DNA from: Curvibacter gracilis ATCC BAA-807
GTDB taxonomy: Bacteria; Pseudomonadota; Gammaproteobacteria; Burkholderiales; Burkholderiaceae_C
Assembly (NCBI RefSeq): GCF_000518645.1
Contig: NZ_JADZ01000024.1
Location: 1 to 64,000, forward strand
Direction: 5' to 3'
DNA length: 64,000 nucleotides
Positions 1-8,290 of this stretch are shown here, piece by piece. Each line of letters opens with the position of its first letter. Position 1 is the first letter of the stretch. The position numbers and the translations under genes are program-made. A model generated the notes under the pieces. The model had not been told where the DNA came from. It was given only the letters and a program-made list of their open reading frames with translations, and made no database searches.

Positions 1-53
1 TGTATTGACCTAGTGATTTCCTGCTCAGGTGTTATCGTTGAAAGGAAACACAG

Positions 54-371
54 ATGAGCACCCTGATGGAAGACGACATCAAGCGTTGGACGGCCAAAAG
101 AAAGACGGCCCTGGTCCTGGACATCATTCAAGGCAAGACCACGGTCTCAGAGGCCAGCCGGGCCTATGACCTCAACCCTTCTGAGGTTGAACAGTGGGTC
201 GATGAAGGCAAGCGCGGCATGGAGAACGCGCTGCGCAGCAAGCCCCTGGAAATCAAAGAGCAGTACGAACGCCAGCTCAGTGATTTGCAGCAGGCCTATG
301 GCGAGGCCATGTTGGAGCTGCGTGCTAGAAAAAAGCTGGCCTCCCTGCTGGGCAACGAGGACGAGAAATGA
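54..371 (+). CDS. IS3-family transposase OrfA
   Basis: This 105-residue protein is the DNA-binding helper of the IS3 transposase. It has an N-terminal helix-turn-helix (TVSEASRAYDLNPSEVEQW, about residues 30-48) that would recognise the IS ends. The second half is a charged helical segment ending in an E/R/K-rich stretch, typical of the leucine-zipper region of OrfA. Its stop codon overlaps the orfB start in an ATGA arrangement, so OrfB is made either by translational coupling or by frameshifting to an OrfAB fusion, as in the family. Length and position just inside the left inverted repeat fit an intact gene. Confidence 0.9.
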   Translation: MSTLMEDDIKRWTAKRKTALVLDIIQGKTTVSEASRAYDLNPSEVEQWVDEGKRGMENALRSKPLEIKEQYERQLSDLQQAYGEAMLELRARKKLASLLGNEDEK

Positions 372-1189
372 TCCTCAGCCTTCAGCAGGGATTGGCTGAA
401 GACGGGGTTGCGGTCAGCTTGGTCAAGCTTTGCCAGTGGTTCCAGATTCCACGACGCACGGTGTATTACCGCAGCATCAAGTCGGCCCCAAAGGTCCAGG
501 AACACTTGGTTCAGCCCATCAAGGCCATGATCGAAGAGAACCCGTCCTTTGGTTATCGGACGGTGGCGCATCTGCTTGGCTTCAACAAGAACACCGTGCA
601 GCGCATCTTCCAGATCAAGGGCTGGCAGGTGCGCAAGCGCCCGGTAGGCTTCAGGCCAAGAATCCAGGCGCTGCCGTCGGTGGCCAAGGCCCCAGATCAA
701 CGCTGGGCGACTGATCTGTGCCGGGTGTGGACGGGGCGCGATGGGTGGGCCTCACTGGCCCTGGTGATCGACTGCTACAGCCGTGAATTGCTGGGTTGGC
801 ACCTGAGCCGCAGCGGCCGATCCAAGACGGCTGAATCGGCGCTGGAGCAAGCCCTGATTGCGCGTTATGGGTGCCTGGGCAAGGTCAAGCATCCATTCCT
901 GTTGAGGTCCGATAACGGCCTGGTTTTTACCAGTCGAAGCTACACGGCCCTGGTCAAAAGCTACGGGCTGCAGCAGGAGTTCATTACCCCCTACAGCCCC
1001 GAGCAAAATGGGATGGTCGAGCGTGTGATTCGCACGCTCAAAGACCAATGCGTTCATCGCCACAGGTTCGAAACCCTGCAGCACGCCAGCCGCGTGATTG
1101 CAGATTGGATCGGTTGGTACAACCATCGGCGCCCTCACCAGGCGCTGAAAATGAAGACCCCCGCTGAGGCATATGCGTTAGCGGCCTGA
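368..1189 (+). CDS. IS3-family transposase OrfB (DDE integrase core)
   Basis: This 273-residue catalytic subunit has an N-terminal HTH_21-type region (about 45-95) and an rve integrase core (about 105-265). The catalytic triad is visible: D116 in ATDLC, D182 in RSDNG and E218 in NGMVERV. The second D and the E are separated by 35 residues, the DD(35)E spacing of IS3 and retroviral integrases. The C-terminal YNHRRPHQAL motif is also typical. The start overlaps the orfA stop (ATGA). All key residues are present, so the element is probably still mobile. Confidence 0.93.
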   Translation: MILSLQQGLAEDGVAVSLVKLCQWFQIPRRTVYYRSIKSAPKVQEHLVQPIKAMIEENPSFGYRTVAHLLGFNKNTVQRIFQIKGWQVRKRPVGFRPRIQALPSVAKAPDQRWATDLCRVWTGRDGWASLALVIDCYSRELLGWHLSRSGRSKTAESALEQALIARYGCLGKVKHPFLLRSDNGLVFTSRSYTALVKSYGLQQEFITPYSPEQNGMVERVIRTLKDQCVHRHRFETLQHASRVIADWIGWYNHRRPHQALKMKTPAEAYALAA

Positions 1190-1290
1190 CCTGTGCAGAA
1201 AGTGCTGGGTCAATACAAATCGTTCTGGCGTGACCACACCCTCTTAACCAAGGAGGATGGTCCTCGACCCCACATTCCAAGGAGTTCTCC

Positions 1291-1497
1291 ATGTTTGAAT
1301 CAAAAAATGTGCCTGCCTGGGAACGCGCTGTTAGCAGCTTCATGGGTTTGACAGCCCTGGGCTCTGCCGCCATGAGCTGGGGTTCGCCCCTGGCCATGAG
1401 GGCCGGCATCATGGGCGCCCTGCTGTCCATGACCGGCCTGGTCGGCTTCTGCCTAATGTGCGCCATGGTCGGCCGCAAACTCCACAAGGGCCGCTGA
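1291..1497 (+). CDS. Small DUF2892/YgaP-like membrane protein
   Basis: A 68-residue protein with two hydrophobic segments (about residues 12-30 and 36-60) and a basic C-terminus, as in DUF2892 inner-membrane proteins, which are often found beside rhodaneses and other sulfur genes. A clear AAGGAG ribosome-binding site precedes the ATG. The IS3 element ends 73 bp upstream and may have replaced the native promoter. The downstream sigma-factor remnant begins within a few bases of the stop, which suggests an original two-gene operon. A related DUF2892 protein lies in the sulfide cluster at 16.6 kb. The biochemical role is unknown. Confidence 0.7.
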   Translation: MFESKNVPAWERAVSSFMGLTALGSAAMSWGSPLAMRAGIMGALLSMTGLVGFCLMCAMVGRKLHKGR

Positions 1498-1499
1498 AC

Positions 1500-1820
1500 T
1501 TGGAAGCCGCCGCTGAGCGTTCGAACCTCATCGTGGCCGCTTGGACAGGTGACCCGGCCGCCATTACGCGGCTGCTGGCGGTCTGCCAGGCCGACGCACG
1601 CCGATACGCCCGGCGCCACTGCCAGGCCTGCGACGTGGACGATGCGGTCCAGGAGTCGCTGCTGGTGATCTCGCGCAAGGTCAAGGGCCTGAAGGCGGCA
1701 GCCGCCTTCTCTTCCTGGCTCTTCACCGTCATCCGGCGCGAGTGCCGCAAGCTGGAGCGGATGATGTTCCGCATCGAGAGCTTGATGAGGAGGAGTTTGG
1801 TTGCGCAATTGACGCGCTCT
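1500..1820 (+). pseudogene. Truncated ECF-type sigma factor
   Basis: The frame opening at TTG 1500 encodes the start of a sigma-70 family ECF factor: region 2 with the DVDDAVQESLLVISRKV core and the FSSWLFTVIRRECRKL segment. Around position 1770 the similarity shifts to another frame (LDEEEFGCAIDAL) and meets a stop at about 1820. Region 4, needed for -35 recognition, is absent. The gene is therefore both frameshifted and cut off where an unrelated minus-strand fragment begins. It overlaps the DUF2892 operon and probably once regulated it. It is non-functional as it stands. Confidence 0.7.
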
Positions 1821-1833
1821 AACGCTCTCCATA

Positions 1834-2026
1834 TTAGGGGTAGCTCTGCACCAAAGCATCAATAGGCTCTGCTGTGCCCATCTCAAAACCACCAGCAGGA
1901 ACCTGAACAAATTCGATCCCAATTTGATCAATGATCGATGTCGGCGTTTCCACCTGGGCAAAGCCAACAACAGGCAGCACATTGAGTAATGTAGATAATC
2001 CTAGAATGTGTCATTGAATTTTTCAT
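1834..2026 (-). pseudogene. 5' fragment of a formylglycine-generating-enzyme-like (SUMF1) gene
   Basis: The minus strand encodes a signal-peptide-like stretch (STLLNVLPVVGFAQ) followed by IEFVQVPAGGFEMGTAEP. This matches the characteristic N-terminal strand of FGE-sulfatase/SUMF1 domains (F-V-x-[IV]-PAG-x-F-x-MG). An ATG at 2024-2026 with AAGGA five bases upstream is in a different frame from this segment, so a frameshift lies in the leader. The frame stops at 1834 where the sigma-factor remnant starts. It lies directly downstream of the Pal-like gene on the same strand, so the two probably formed an operon. Only about 50 codons remain. Confidence 0.55.
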
Positions 2027-2078
2027 GCACATCCTTAGAAATTAAACCACTACCTGCTCAAGTGCTGACAGTCATGCC

Positions 2079-2618
2079 TTATTTGCTCGGATAGGTCAGG
2101 TCAGCACGACGGTTTTGGGACCAGGAGGCTTCATCGTGACCTGCAGCACGGGGCTTCTCTTTGCCCCAGCTCACAGCCTCCAATTGCTCTGCCTTGACGC
2201 CGTACACCTGGAGCGCCTTCACGACAGCTTCCGCACGCTTCTGTCCCAAGGCCAAGTTGTATTCCGCACCACCTCGTTCGTCCGTATTGCCTTCCACACG
2301 GATCTTCAAGCTTGAATTCTTGGCAAGGTACTTACCGTGCCGTTCTACGACTCCCTGGGCGCCTTTGTTCACACTGTATTCATCAAAGCCGAAGAAGACA
2401 CTTCGGTCCTTTGAGATGGGACTGTTGGGATCCATGTAGTCCGGGACCACTACTTTAGCAACGGTCGACTGCGCAACAGCGGGTGTCGGCTGGGCCGGTG
2501 CTGGGCTGCTTGCAACCGGTGTCGGTGCAACTTCCGCTTTTGGCTTTGGTGAACTGCCGCAAGCAGACAAGAGCAGCGCGACTGCGCCAATGCATGCGAG
2601 GTTTTGATAAATCTTCAT
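2079..2618 (-). CDS. pal: Pal-like OmpA-family outer-membrane lipoprotein
   Basis: A 179-residue lipoprotein with a signal peptide and lipobox LLSAC (Cys20), then a Pro/Ala-rich linker to about residue 55 and an OmpA-like peptidoglycan-binding domain (about 70-178). The domain contains VFFGFDEYSVN, the diaminopimelate-binding loop NTDERGGAEYNLALGQKRA and the terminal NRRADL motif. It would tether the outer membrane to the cell wall. The length is that of Pal, but tolB and ybgF are absent, so this is a solitary second copy rather than the tol-pal operon copy. A SUMF1-like fragment follows it on the same strand. Confidence 0.88.
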   Translation of the reverse strand: MKIYQNLACIGAVALLLSACGSSPKPKAEVAPTPVASSPAPAQPTPAVAQSTVAKVVVPDYMDPNSPISKDRSVFFGFDEYSVNKGAQGVVERHGKYLAKNSSLKIRVEGNTDERGGAEYNLALGQKRAEAVVKALQVYGVKAEQLEAVSWGKEKPRAAGHDEASWSQNRRADLTYPSK

Positions 2619-2965
2619 TGAAATCTAGATAGTTATTTATGGGGTACAGATTTTTAGGCTGCTAGTCCCAGAGAGGGGTAGCCCCTACATACTAGCATTT
2701 GCACAAATGCGTAGAACAGCGGCGCATGCCACCAATCCCCGCCACCAAGGGCTATCCCTAGGAATTTTCGGAATGTCTTTGCAAAAAAAGACGGCTTCAT
2801 CATCTGCATTTGTGCAAATTCAGTTCACAATTGAACGCAAAAGCAACTCGAGATGATGCGAGCACTTTGTAGCCCATCATCCTCTCTCCTGCCCTCAGGC
2901 TGCTCACATAGACGTTGCAGTCACGGGCAAAGTGCGTAAAGCTGTGTGGCCATGTTGGGCACGCC
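2619..2965. other. Non-coding region upstream of the Pal-like gene
   Basis: No convincing gene. The promoter of the Pal-like gene should lie at its left end. A 14-bp sequence, ATTTGCACAAATGC, occurs at 2697-2710 and again as its exact reverse complement at 2806-2819, about 100 bp apart. This could be a pair of regulator sites or a recombination scar. Confidence 0.4.
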
Positions 2966-2992
2966 AAGAAAAAATGCCCCCGCAGGGGCATT
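2966..2992 (-). terminator. Rho-independent terminator (minus strand)
   Basis: AATGCCCC (2973-2980), a CGCA loop and GGGGCATT (2985-2992) form a perfect 8-bp stem. On the minus strand it is followed by a run of six U. No intact minus-strand gene remains immediately to its right, so it is probably an orphan of a gene lost when the neighbouring IS5 remnant arrived. Confidence 0.75.
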
Positions 2993-3254
2993 GAAAGACT
3001 ATCCAGATATGAAGAACCCTGTCTCAAAGGGCAGGCTGAGCTTACATTTGTTTGAATGTAAAATTCAGAGTGTATACCCTGACAGTCTGGTGTTAAACGA
3101 GAGATGGTTCAGGCCAATCGTCTCCTTCCAGATCAGGTATCGACAAGATGGCTGACGGTGCTCCGATATGCAGAGTCGAGAAGGCATGAAAGTGCCGCCA
3201 TGTGCGAAGGCCTGTGCTTCCACGAGACGGTGGTTTTGGCACGATACGGCACCC

Positions 3255-3534
3255 TGACCCGCAGTCGCAAGACAGTGGGCCAACGGTCCAAGCTCTACAA
3301 CTGGCATGCCCCCGATGTGGAATGCATCTCCAGACGCTCACACTGCTCAAGTGAAGACAGGCGATCGAGCGCATCATCGGCCACCTCAAGAGCGATCACC
3401 GGTGGAACCGCTACCAACTCAATTGGACACAGGGAGACAGTCTTCACGCGGTGCTGTACGCAGCGGGCTACAAACTGCGCTGGCTGCGGAGGATGATCGC
3501 CAAGAAGGGTATCACCCCATTTTTTGCCTATTGA
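3255..3534 (+). pseudogene. Decayed IS5-family transposase fragment
   Basis: Two pieces of an IS5-type transposase are readable in different frames. SKLYNWHAPDVECIS (about 3285-3335) matches the central catalytic region, and from 3358 RIIGHLKSDHRWNRYQL, GDSLHAVLYAAGYKLRWL and a stop at 3532-3534 match the C-terminus. The stretch between them, and everything N-terminal, is missing. No terminal repeats were recognised. It is a dead remnant marking an old insertion between the Pal-like gene and the ABC exporter operon. Confidence 0.75.
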
Positions 3535-3964
3535 AGGCCGTGAAATGCACCCGATTTATTTTGAACCGACTGTGTTGTTTCTTCGATTTACGGCCCAACC
3601 CCTTGCATTTCGGTAGCGCTCTGTCTGAGGTATGAATTTTTCAAGGGCGATCAATTGTCTGGCAGTTGTGACTATTCTTCTGGTTGATTAAAAGTAATGA
3701 TCCGCAAGATCAATTATTTTGATAATCAAAGCGATTTTTGACCTCCATTTGGAAGTGACCAGGCAATCCCCGAAAATCACCGCGACATGCTCTTCCAAAC
3801 CGAATCAAAAGGCTCGCTCGCAGGAATTATTAATAAATCTAACTGACATTTATCAATTGGATGCATTAATTATAATTTTGCTCATTTGGTGAATACATTT
3901 TTTAAAACACCCCTTAGCAGATAATTGGTGATGACAACCGAGCCAAAAGCAATGTATGGCATCT
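3535..3964. other. AT-rich intergenic stretch without a gene
   Basis: No open frame with family features was seen. The DNA is much more AT-rich than the flanking operon (for example 3810-3905) and may be an H-NS-bound or horizontally acquired spacer between the IS5 remnant and the end of the ABC transporter operon. Confidence 0.4.
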
Positions 3965-4705
3965 TTATCCCAAGTAGCGGCCCTCTCCGACCTCCTCAAT
4001 CGTCCGTCCTTCACGAATGTGGTAAATGCGCTTGAATGTCGGAATAATCTTCTCGTCATGCGTGACTACAATCACGGCAGCCTGGGACTGAACCGCCATA
4101 CGGTTGAGAATGCGTATGACCGCCAATGCCCGCTCGCTGTCGAGCGGCGCAGTCGGCTCATCGGCGAGTATCACGGGTGGCCTATTGGCCAACGCTCTGG
4201 CGATCGACACCCGCTGCTGTTCACCTCCCGAAAGCTGAGACGGCTCGGCCTTTGCGCGGTGCACCACGTCCAACTCTTTAAGCAACTCCAACGCCCGTGC
4301 ACGCGCCTGCGCGTTGGACATGCCAGCCAGCATTGGGAGCAAGGCTACATTGTCAGTCACATCCAAGAAGGGAATGAGATACGGTGCCTGAAAGACAAAG
4401 CCAATGTTGTCGCGGCGCAAGCTGCGAAGGTCTTTGGTCACCCAGGCATTGTCGTAGAGCGCTTTGCCACCCAACACCATGCGCCCAGAAGTTGGTTCGA
4501 TGATAGCGCCCAGGCATTTGAGCAAAGTGCTTTTGCCAGAGCCAGATGGCCCCACTAGACCAACGACTTCGCCGGGTCCGACTACCATGTCCACGCTCTT
4601 GAGTGCTTCGACAGCAGTGTCTCCATCGCCATAGACCTTGCGCAATCCCTCGACAACAATGCCTCCGCGCTCGCTTTGCGGCTGATCGAAGCTCTGCATC
4701 CTCAA
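3965..4705 (-). CDS. ABC transporter ATP-binding protein (MacB/LolD/DevA type)
   Basis: A 246-residue ATPase that would power export through the FtsX-like permease encoded just upstream. Walker A is GPSGSGKST (residues 52-60), the signature is LSGGEQQRV and Walker B is VILADEPT, followed by the H-loop region VVTHDEK. Size and motifs are those of the LolD/MacB/DevA subfamily. Its ATG overlaps the permease stop (ATGA), so the two are translationally coupled. It is the last gene of a three-gene exporter operon (adaptor, permease, ATPase). The substrate is not evident; the nearby persulfide-type regulator suggests a sulfur compound or stress metabolite. Confidence 0.9.
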   Translation of the reverse strand: MRMQSFDQPQSERGGIVVEGLRKVYGDGDTAVEALKSVDMVVGPGEVVGLVGPSGSGKSTLLKCLGAIIEPTSGRMVLGGKALYDNAWVTKDLRSLRRDNIGFVFQAPYLIPFLDVTDNVALLPMLAGMSNAQARARALELLKELDVVHRAKAEPSQLSGGEQQRVSIARALANRPPVILADEPTAPLDSERALAVIRILNRMAVQSQAAVIVVTHDEKIIPTFKRIYHIREGRTIEEVGEGRYLG

Positions 4706-5895
4706 CCTCCAATCGCTTCGGCAGGATCAACCTTGATGGCGATGCGAATCGCCAGCGTGCTTGCCAGTGCGCAGATAAACATCACAATCGCAAGCCCGAG
4801 TAGCGCATCGCTTTGCAGTAATAGCACGTATTTTGGGAACACTGGCGCCCACAGTGTGGCGGTGAGCTTTCCTACAAAAAAGCCGATAAACCCCAAGCCC
4901 ATGGCCTGCTGAAGAATCATGGAGGCAATAGTCGCGTTACTAGTGCCAATGAGTTTCAAAACGCCAATCTCACGAAGCTTTCCCATCGTCATGGTGTAGA
5001 TGATGAAGGCTACGATTGCGGCACTCACAATGGCGAGAATGACTAAAAACATGCCGATCTGCTTAGCCGATGTAGAAATGAGCTTGGCGACCAAGATGTC
5101 TTCCATGCCCGCCCGGTCGTAGGCTTCGAGGTGTTTCCAACGCCGTATCGGTTCGGCAACCTGTTCCGGCGAGAACCCTTCGCGCACCTGAACAAGCACC
5201 GCGTTGACACTGTGGCTGCTGGTCTGGCTAGCTATAGCCGCCTCTAACAACCCAGGGGCACCTGGACGATTGAAGGCCGAATTGGCAGCGGTGCGCGCAC
5301 GGTCGTTGATGATAGCGTCGTTGTCTTTCAGAAACTGCGCCTCTTGGGCATCCTTCAAGGGAATAAACACCATGGGGTCACCGCCCGAGGACACCATGCG
5401 CTGGGTCAGGCCCACCACGTCGTATTCATGGCGCCGGATGCGGATGCGGTCGCCCAAGGCAAAGCCGGTTTTCACGTCGGCCACCGCTTCATAGTGGCTG
5501 CGGGTCATCGGACGACCGGCTACAAGATGCGTCGGACTGCCCGGCTTTCCTGGCTCAATGCCAACTACCATGGCCCTAGCCTCATCATCGCCTCTTTGAA
5601 CCTGCATGTTCAGATACGTTACGTTGGCTGCAAGCGCGACACCAAGCATGCCCTCAATGCCGTGGACCGCATCGTCCTTGATGCTTGAAGACTCGGCATA
5701 GGGCCCTTGGGTATCCTTTTGAACCACCCACAGATCAGCGCCACTGTTGGTCAACAATGCCTCCGCATCGTCCACCATACCGCGATACACACCGGCCATG
5801 GACAAGGTAACGCCAATGAGAAGTCCCAAACCCATGCCAGTCAGCACAAACTTCGGCCCAGAGTGCAGTATGTCGCGACCTGCCAAGCTGATCAT
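4702..5895 (-). CDS. FtsX-like ABC transporter permease (MacB/DevC type)
   Basis: A 397-residue inner-membrane protein with an N-terminal transmembrane helix (LTGMGLGLLIGVTLSMAG, about 15-33), a large periplasmic MacB-like domain (about 40-270) and a C-terminal FtsX domain with three helices between about 280 and 390. This is the four-helix layout of MacB/DevC mechanotransmission permeases. It overlaps both neighbours by 4 bp, giving a coupled adaptor-permease-ATPase operon. It should work with the periplasmic adaptor and an outer-membrane channel; none is encoded here, though a TolC-like gene exists at 15.2 kb. Confidence 0.88.
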   Translation of the reverse strand: MISLAGRDILHSGPKFVLTGMGLGLLIGVTLSMAGVYRGMVDDAEALLTNSGADLWVVQKDTQGPYAESSSIKDDAVHGIEGMLGVALAANVTYLNMQVQRGDDEARAMVVGIEPGKPGSPTHLVAGRPMTRSHYEAVADVKTGFALGDRIRIRRHEYDVVGLTQRMVSSGGDPMVFIPLKDAQEAQFLKDNDAIINDRARTAANSAFNRPGAPGLLEAAIASQTSSHSVNAVLVQVREGFSPEQVAEPIRRWKHLEAYDRAGMEDILVAKLISTSAKQIGMFLVILAIVSAAIVAFIIYTMTMGKLREIGVLKLIGTSNATIASMILQQAMGLGFIGFFVGKLTATLWAPVFPKYVLLLQSDALLGLAIVMFICALASTLAIRIAIKVDPAEAIGG

Positions 5896-7100
5896 GGTGT
5901 CTCTCCCGAGGCGGCCACAGACTTGACGATGGAGTCCACCACTTGCACGCGCGCCCCAACAGTCAAAGGCTTTTGGCTGTAGACAACAATCTCGTTTGAT
6001 GCTTTGAGTCCACTCAATACTTGGACTTGGCCATCCAAACTGGCTGCGCCAACCTTGACAGGCGTAAATGCCAGTTCATCGGACTCCATGCGCCATACGC
6101 CTGTGAATCCGCCCCGATGCTTAATACTGGCTGCTGGAATGATGAGGGATTTCGGTGTGGCCGGCAGTTGAATGGTCGCCTCCACCATCTCCCCTACTGA
6201 TAAGCCGATGGGCACGTTATCAAATGACAATTGGACGATGCGCTCTTCGGTCACGCTGTCGCTCAACAGTTCAACGCGGGCCACGGTAGCTGAGTGGGTG
6301 AACTGCGGCTGGGAGCGCAACACGACGCTGGCCCTCAAGCCACGCTCGAGGCCTCCTGCTCGACCTTGGTCAACACGCAGCTTCACCCAAAGACTGGCCG
6401 GATCGATCACCCGCAGCACAGGTTGCCCGGCCACGACCGTCGAACCAGGCTCCGCATCGCGGGCGGTAACCACCCCATCGGATGGCGCGATCAATCGAAC
6501 ATTGGTTCGTTGCTGCACCAAGGCCGCACGATCCGCCTTCGTGCGAATCAAGTCCTGCTCCGCACCGGCCGCGTTAGCTCGGGCCGCATCGACGGCAGCA
6601 TCAGCGGACGCCTTGACTTGGGCAAAGCTCTCCAACGCCCCGGAGCTGATGAAGCTCTTGTTCGCAAGGTCCTGATTGCGGCGCATGTTGGCGGTCGCTA
6701 ATTCTCGCTTAGCGACGGCATCCGCTTGTTGGGCTGCTGCAGCCAATTGCGCGCTTTTGGCCCGTTCGATCGCGGCGTCCAGCGAGGACAACCGCTGATC
6801 GATGTCCACCGGGTCCATTTCCGCTACGAGCTGCCCGGCCTTAACTGCGTCACCTACATCGACCCTCACGCTCAACACACGTCCCGCCACGGTCGGGCCA
6901 ATCATCCAGTTGCGGCGAGCTTCCACGGTGCCGATGCCAAAGAGCTCTGGAGAGAAACTGCCCTCCTTGACCTGCGCCACAGTCACCTTGATGGGAGCAA
7001 GCGGGCCAGAGCGCATCATCACGAATAAGAACAAGCCGACAAGTAGAACTGCCAAGGCGCTCAAAAAAAGGCGGCGGTTGAGTGAAGATGAGGATTTCAC
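5892..7100 (-). CDS. HlyD/DevB-like periplasmic adaptor (membrane fusion protein)
   Basis: The chosen GTG start gives 402 residues, beginning with a basic segment and one membrane anchor (FLSALAVLLVGLFLFVMM). It is followed by a split biotinyl-lipoyl domain, a long alpha-hairpin rich in A/R/K/Q (about 100-190) and a beta-barrel ending in the conserved adaptor C-terminus. It would bridge the ABC permease to an outer-membrane channel. The frame stays open upstream to 7322, but the extra 74 residues look unlike any adaptor N-terminus and precede the signal anchor, so the internal GTG is preferred. Its stop overlaps the permease start. Confidence 0.85.
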   Translation of the reverse strand: MKSSSSLNRRLFLSALAVLLVGLFLFVMMRSGPLAPIKVTVAQVKEGSFSPELFGIGTVEARRNWMIGPTVAGRVLSVRVDVGDAVKAGQLVAEMDPVDIDQRLSSLDAAIERAKSAQLAAAAQQADAVAKRELATANMRRNQDLANKSFISSGALESFAQVKASADAAVDAARANAAGAEQDLIRTKADRAALVQQRTNVRLIAPSDGVVTARDAEPGSTVVAGQPVLRVIDPASLWVKLRVDQGRAGGLERGLRASVVLRSQPQFTHSATVARVELLSDSVTEERIVQLSFDNVPIGLSVGEMVEATIQLPATPKSLIIPAASIKHRGGFTGVWRMESDELAFTPVKVGAASLDGQVQVLSGLKASNEIVVYSQKPLTVGARVQVVDSIVKSVAASGETP

Positions 7101-7392
7101 GGGCAATCCATTCAAATTGTTGTGCGTGAAGACGACCGTCGAATCAACATAGCTTTTTGCGAGCAGATGACATCTATGGGCAGCGAATATGAGCTCTTTG
7201 GCATCGCCTGTGATCCAGGTCCCTAATGTTGGGTGCAGCAGGAAGGTTTTTTTACACTCTATTGCCACGCCATCTTCTCGAACGAATGCATATTTCCCAT
7301 TCGTCAAGACTAGCATTGGCACATGGGGGGTGAGCGGCTACTTGTTCGAGGGGCACGCGTAAATTACGCCCGCACGCTCATGTCGTAATGAA

Positions 7393-7746
7393 TCAAGCAA
7401 CCCCGGGCGTTGAGAGATCCCAAGCTTTCAATGCTTCAGCGGCATACATCAAAGCAGGACCGCCGCCCATGTATACGCAAACCGAGAGCATCTCTTCCAG
7501 CTCTGCACGACTTGCGCCCAAACGTCGCAGAGCTTTGACGTGGAAACCAATACAACCCGAACATCGTTGACTGATGCCAATGGCCAGTGCGATCAACTCT
7601 TTGTGTTTGGCACTGATTGAGCCCTCCGCCATTGAGGACTGGGCCAACTGGGCAAATCCCCGCATCGCCTCTGATTGGCTTTTGCGAAAAGGGCCAAGGC
7701 ATTCGTTGATGTCTTGCATCAAGCCGGCGTGATCAAAAGTGCTCAT
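7393..7746 (-). CDS. Carboxymuconolactone decarboxylase/AhpD-like protein
   Basis: A 117-residue member of the CMD family. It carries the redox CxxC motif CSGCIGFH (about residues 62-69) and the ALRRLGASRAELEEML segment that characterise AhpD-like alkylhydroperoxidase domains. Such proteins act in thiol or peroxide redox chemistry. The gene lies between the exporter adaptor and a hypothetical protein, all transcribed away from the ArsR-family regulator. It is therefore probably part of the same thiol-stress regulon. The exact electron partner is not evident. Confidence 0.82.
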   Translation of the reverse strand: MSTFDHAGLMQDINECLGPFRKSQSEAMRGFAQLAQSSMAEGSISAKHKELIALAIGISQRCSGCIGFHVKALRRLGASRAELEEMLSVCVYMGGGPALMYAAEALKAWDLSTPGVA

Positions 7747-7792
7747 GGCATATCTCCGAGAGTCAAGTTAGTGTGGTTCGGAAGTCCAGTCA

Positions 7793-8188
7793 TCATTCCG
7801 ATGAGCCTGGGCGTGCAAAGCGATCCAACAATTCGAATCCATCCGCGCCAGGAGAGAAGCCATCTCGAAGCATCTGCATTTCAACTTCGAGTACCACTTG
7901 CTCAATGGCCTCCAACCCCAACGCTGGGAGGCTGCTTGCCATCAAATGACATCGAAGGACCAGTAGTCCACGCAGTTCCTCCAGCTCGCGACGGTGTCGG
8001 GTAGCAGCGGCATCGGTCGCAGTTACCCCAAATAGCACTGGGTCGCGATCGAGAACACGTTGTAGTTGTCCAGCTTGGACCAAAGAGATCCCTAGCGCCC
8101 TGGACAGACGTGCAATTCGCTCGTTCAGGCCAGCCAACGTCACACCGAAACGCTGCCCTTCATCTGGTAATAAGGGTGAGGACGTCAT
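7793..8188 (-). CDS. Hypothetical protein, first gene of regulator-controlled unit
   Basis: A 131-residue, mainly helical protein without a family I recognise. It has no signal peptide or membrane segment. It includes RRELEELRGLLVLRCHLMAS and an acidic stretch (EQVVLEVEMQML). Its start faces the ArsR-family gene across a 102-bp divergent promoter containing a perfect inverted repeat, so it is probably the first gene repressed by that regulator, followed by the CMD-like protein. Conservation of this gene beside CMD genes elsewhere would support a redox role. Confidence 0.6.
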   Translation of the reverse strand: MTSSPLLPDEGQRFGVTLAGLNERIARLSRALGISLVQAGQLQRVLDRDPVLFGVTATDAAATRHRRELEELRGLLVLRCHLMASSLPALGLEAIEQVVLEVEMQMLRDGFSPGADGFELLDRFARPGSSE

Positions 8189-8255
8189 TAGGTGCTTTCG
8201 GCCTTGTCAGGGAAGGCATGGATTGATGGGTAGGCGCTATGCACAGTTCAATTTA

Positions 8256-8278
8256 TATTTTTATAATATATAAAAATA
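8256..8278. promoter_or_regulatory. Operator for the ArsR/SqrR-like regulator
   Basis: TATTTTTATA (8256-8265) and TATAAAAATA (8269-8278) form a perfect 10-bp inverted repeat with a 3-bp centre, midway between divergent genes. This size and AT-rich symmetry are typical of ArsR/SmtB-family operators. The right arm ends only 12 bp before the regulator start codon, consistent with autorepression. Confidence 0.75.
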
Positions 8279-8290
8279 CAGATTGATGCC

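Larger units (their letters stand above)
1..1217 (+). mobile_element. Complete IS3-family insertion sequence
   Basis: The terminal inverted repeats are visible: TGTATTGACC at positions 1-10 and its exact complement at 1208-1217, with further partial matching inward to about 23 bp. Between them lie two overlapping transposase genes, orfA and orfB, in the usual IS3 arrangement. The element begins on the very first base of the window, so the left flank and target duplication cannot be seen. This suggests that the contig was cut at a repeated element. The IS group is not assigned. Confidence 0.93.

Noticed and set aside
2697-2710. TTTGCACAAATGC as a member of the partition palindrome family
   Set aside because: The right half reads AAATGC rather than TGCAAA; it was reported only as a separate inverted pair.
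5892-7322. Longer adaptor frame with 74 extra N-terminal residues
   Set aside because: The extra part precedes the membrane anchor and contains nothing like an adaptor N-terminus; the internal GTG at 7100 places the anchor at the start.
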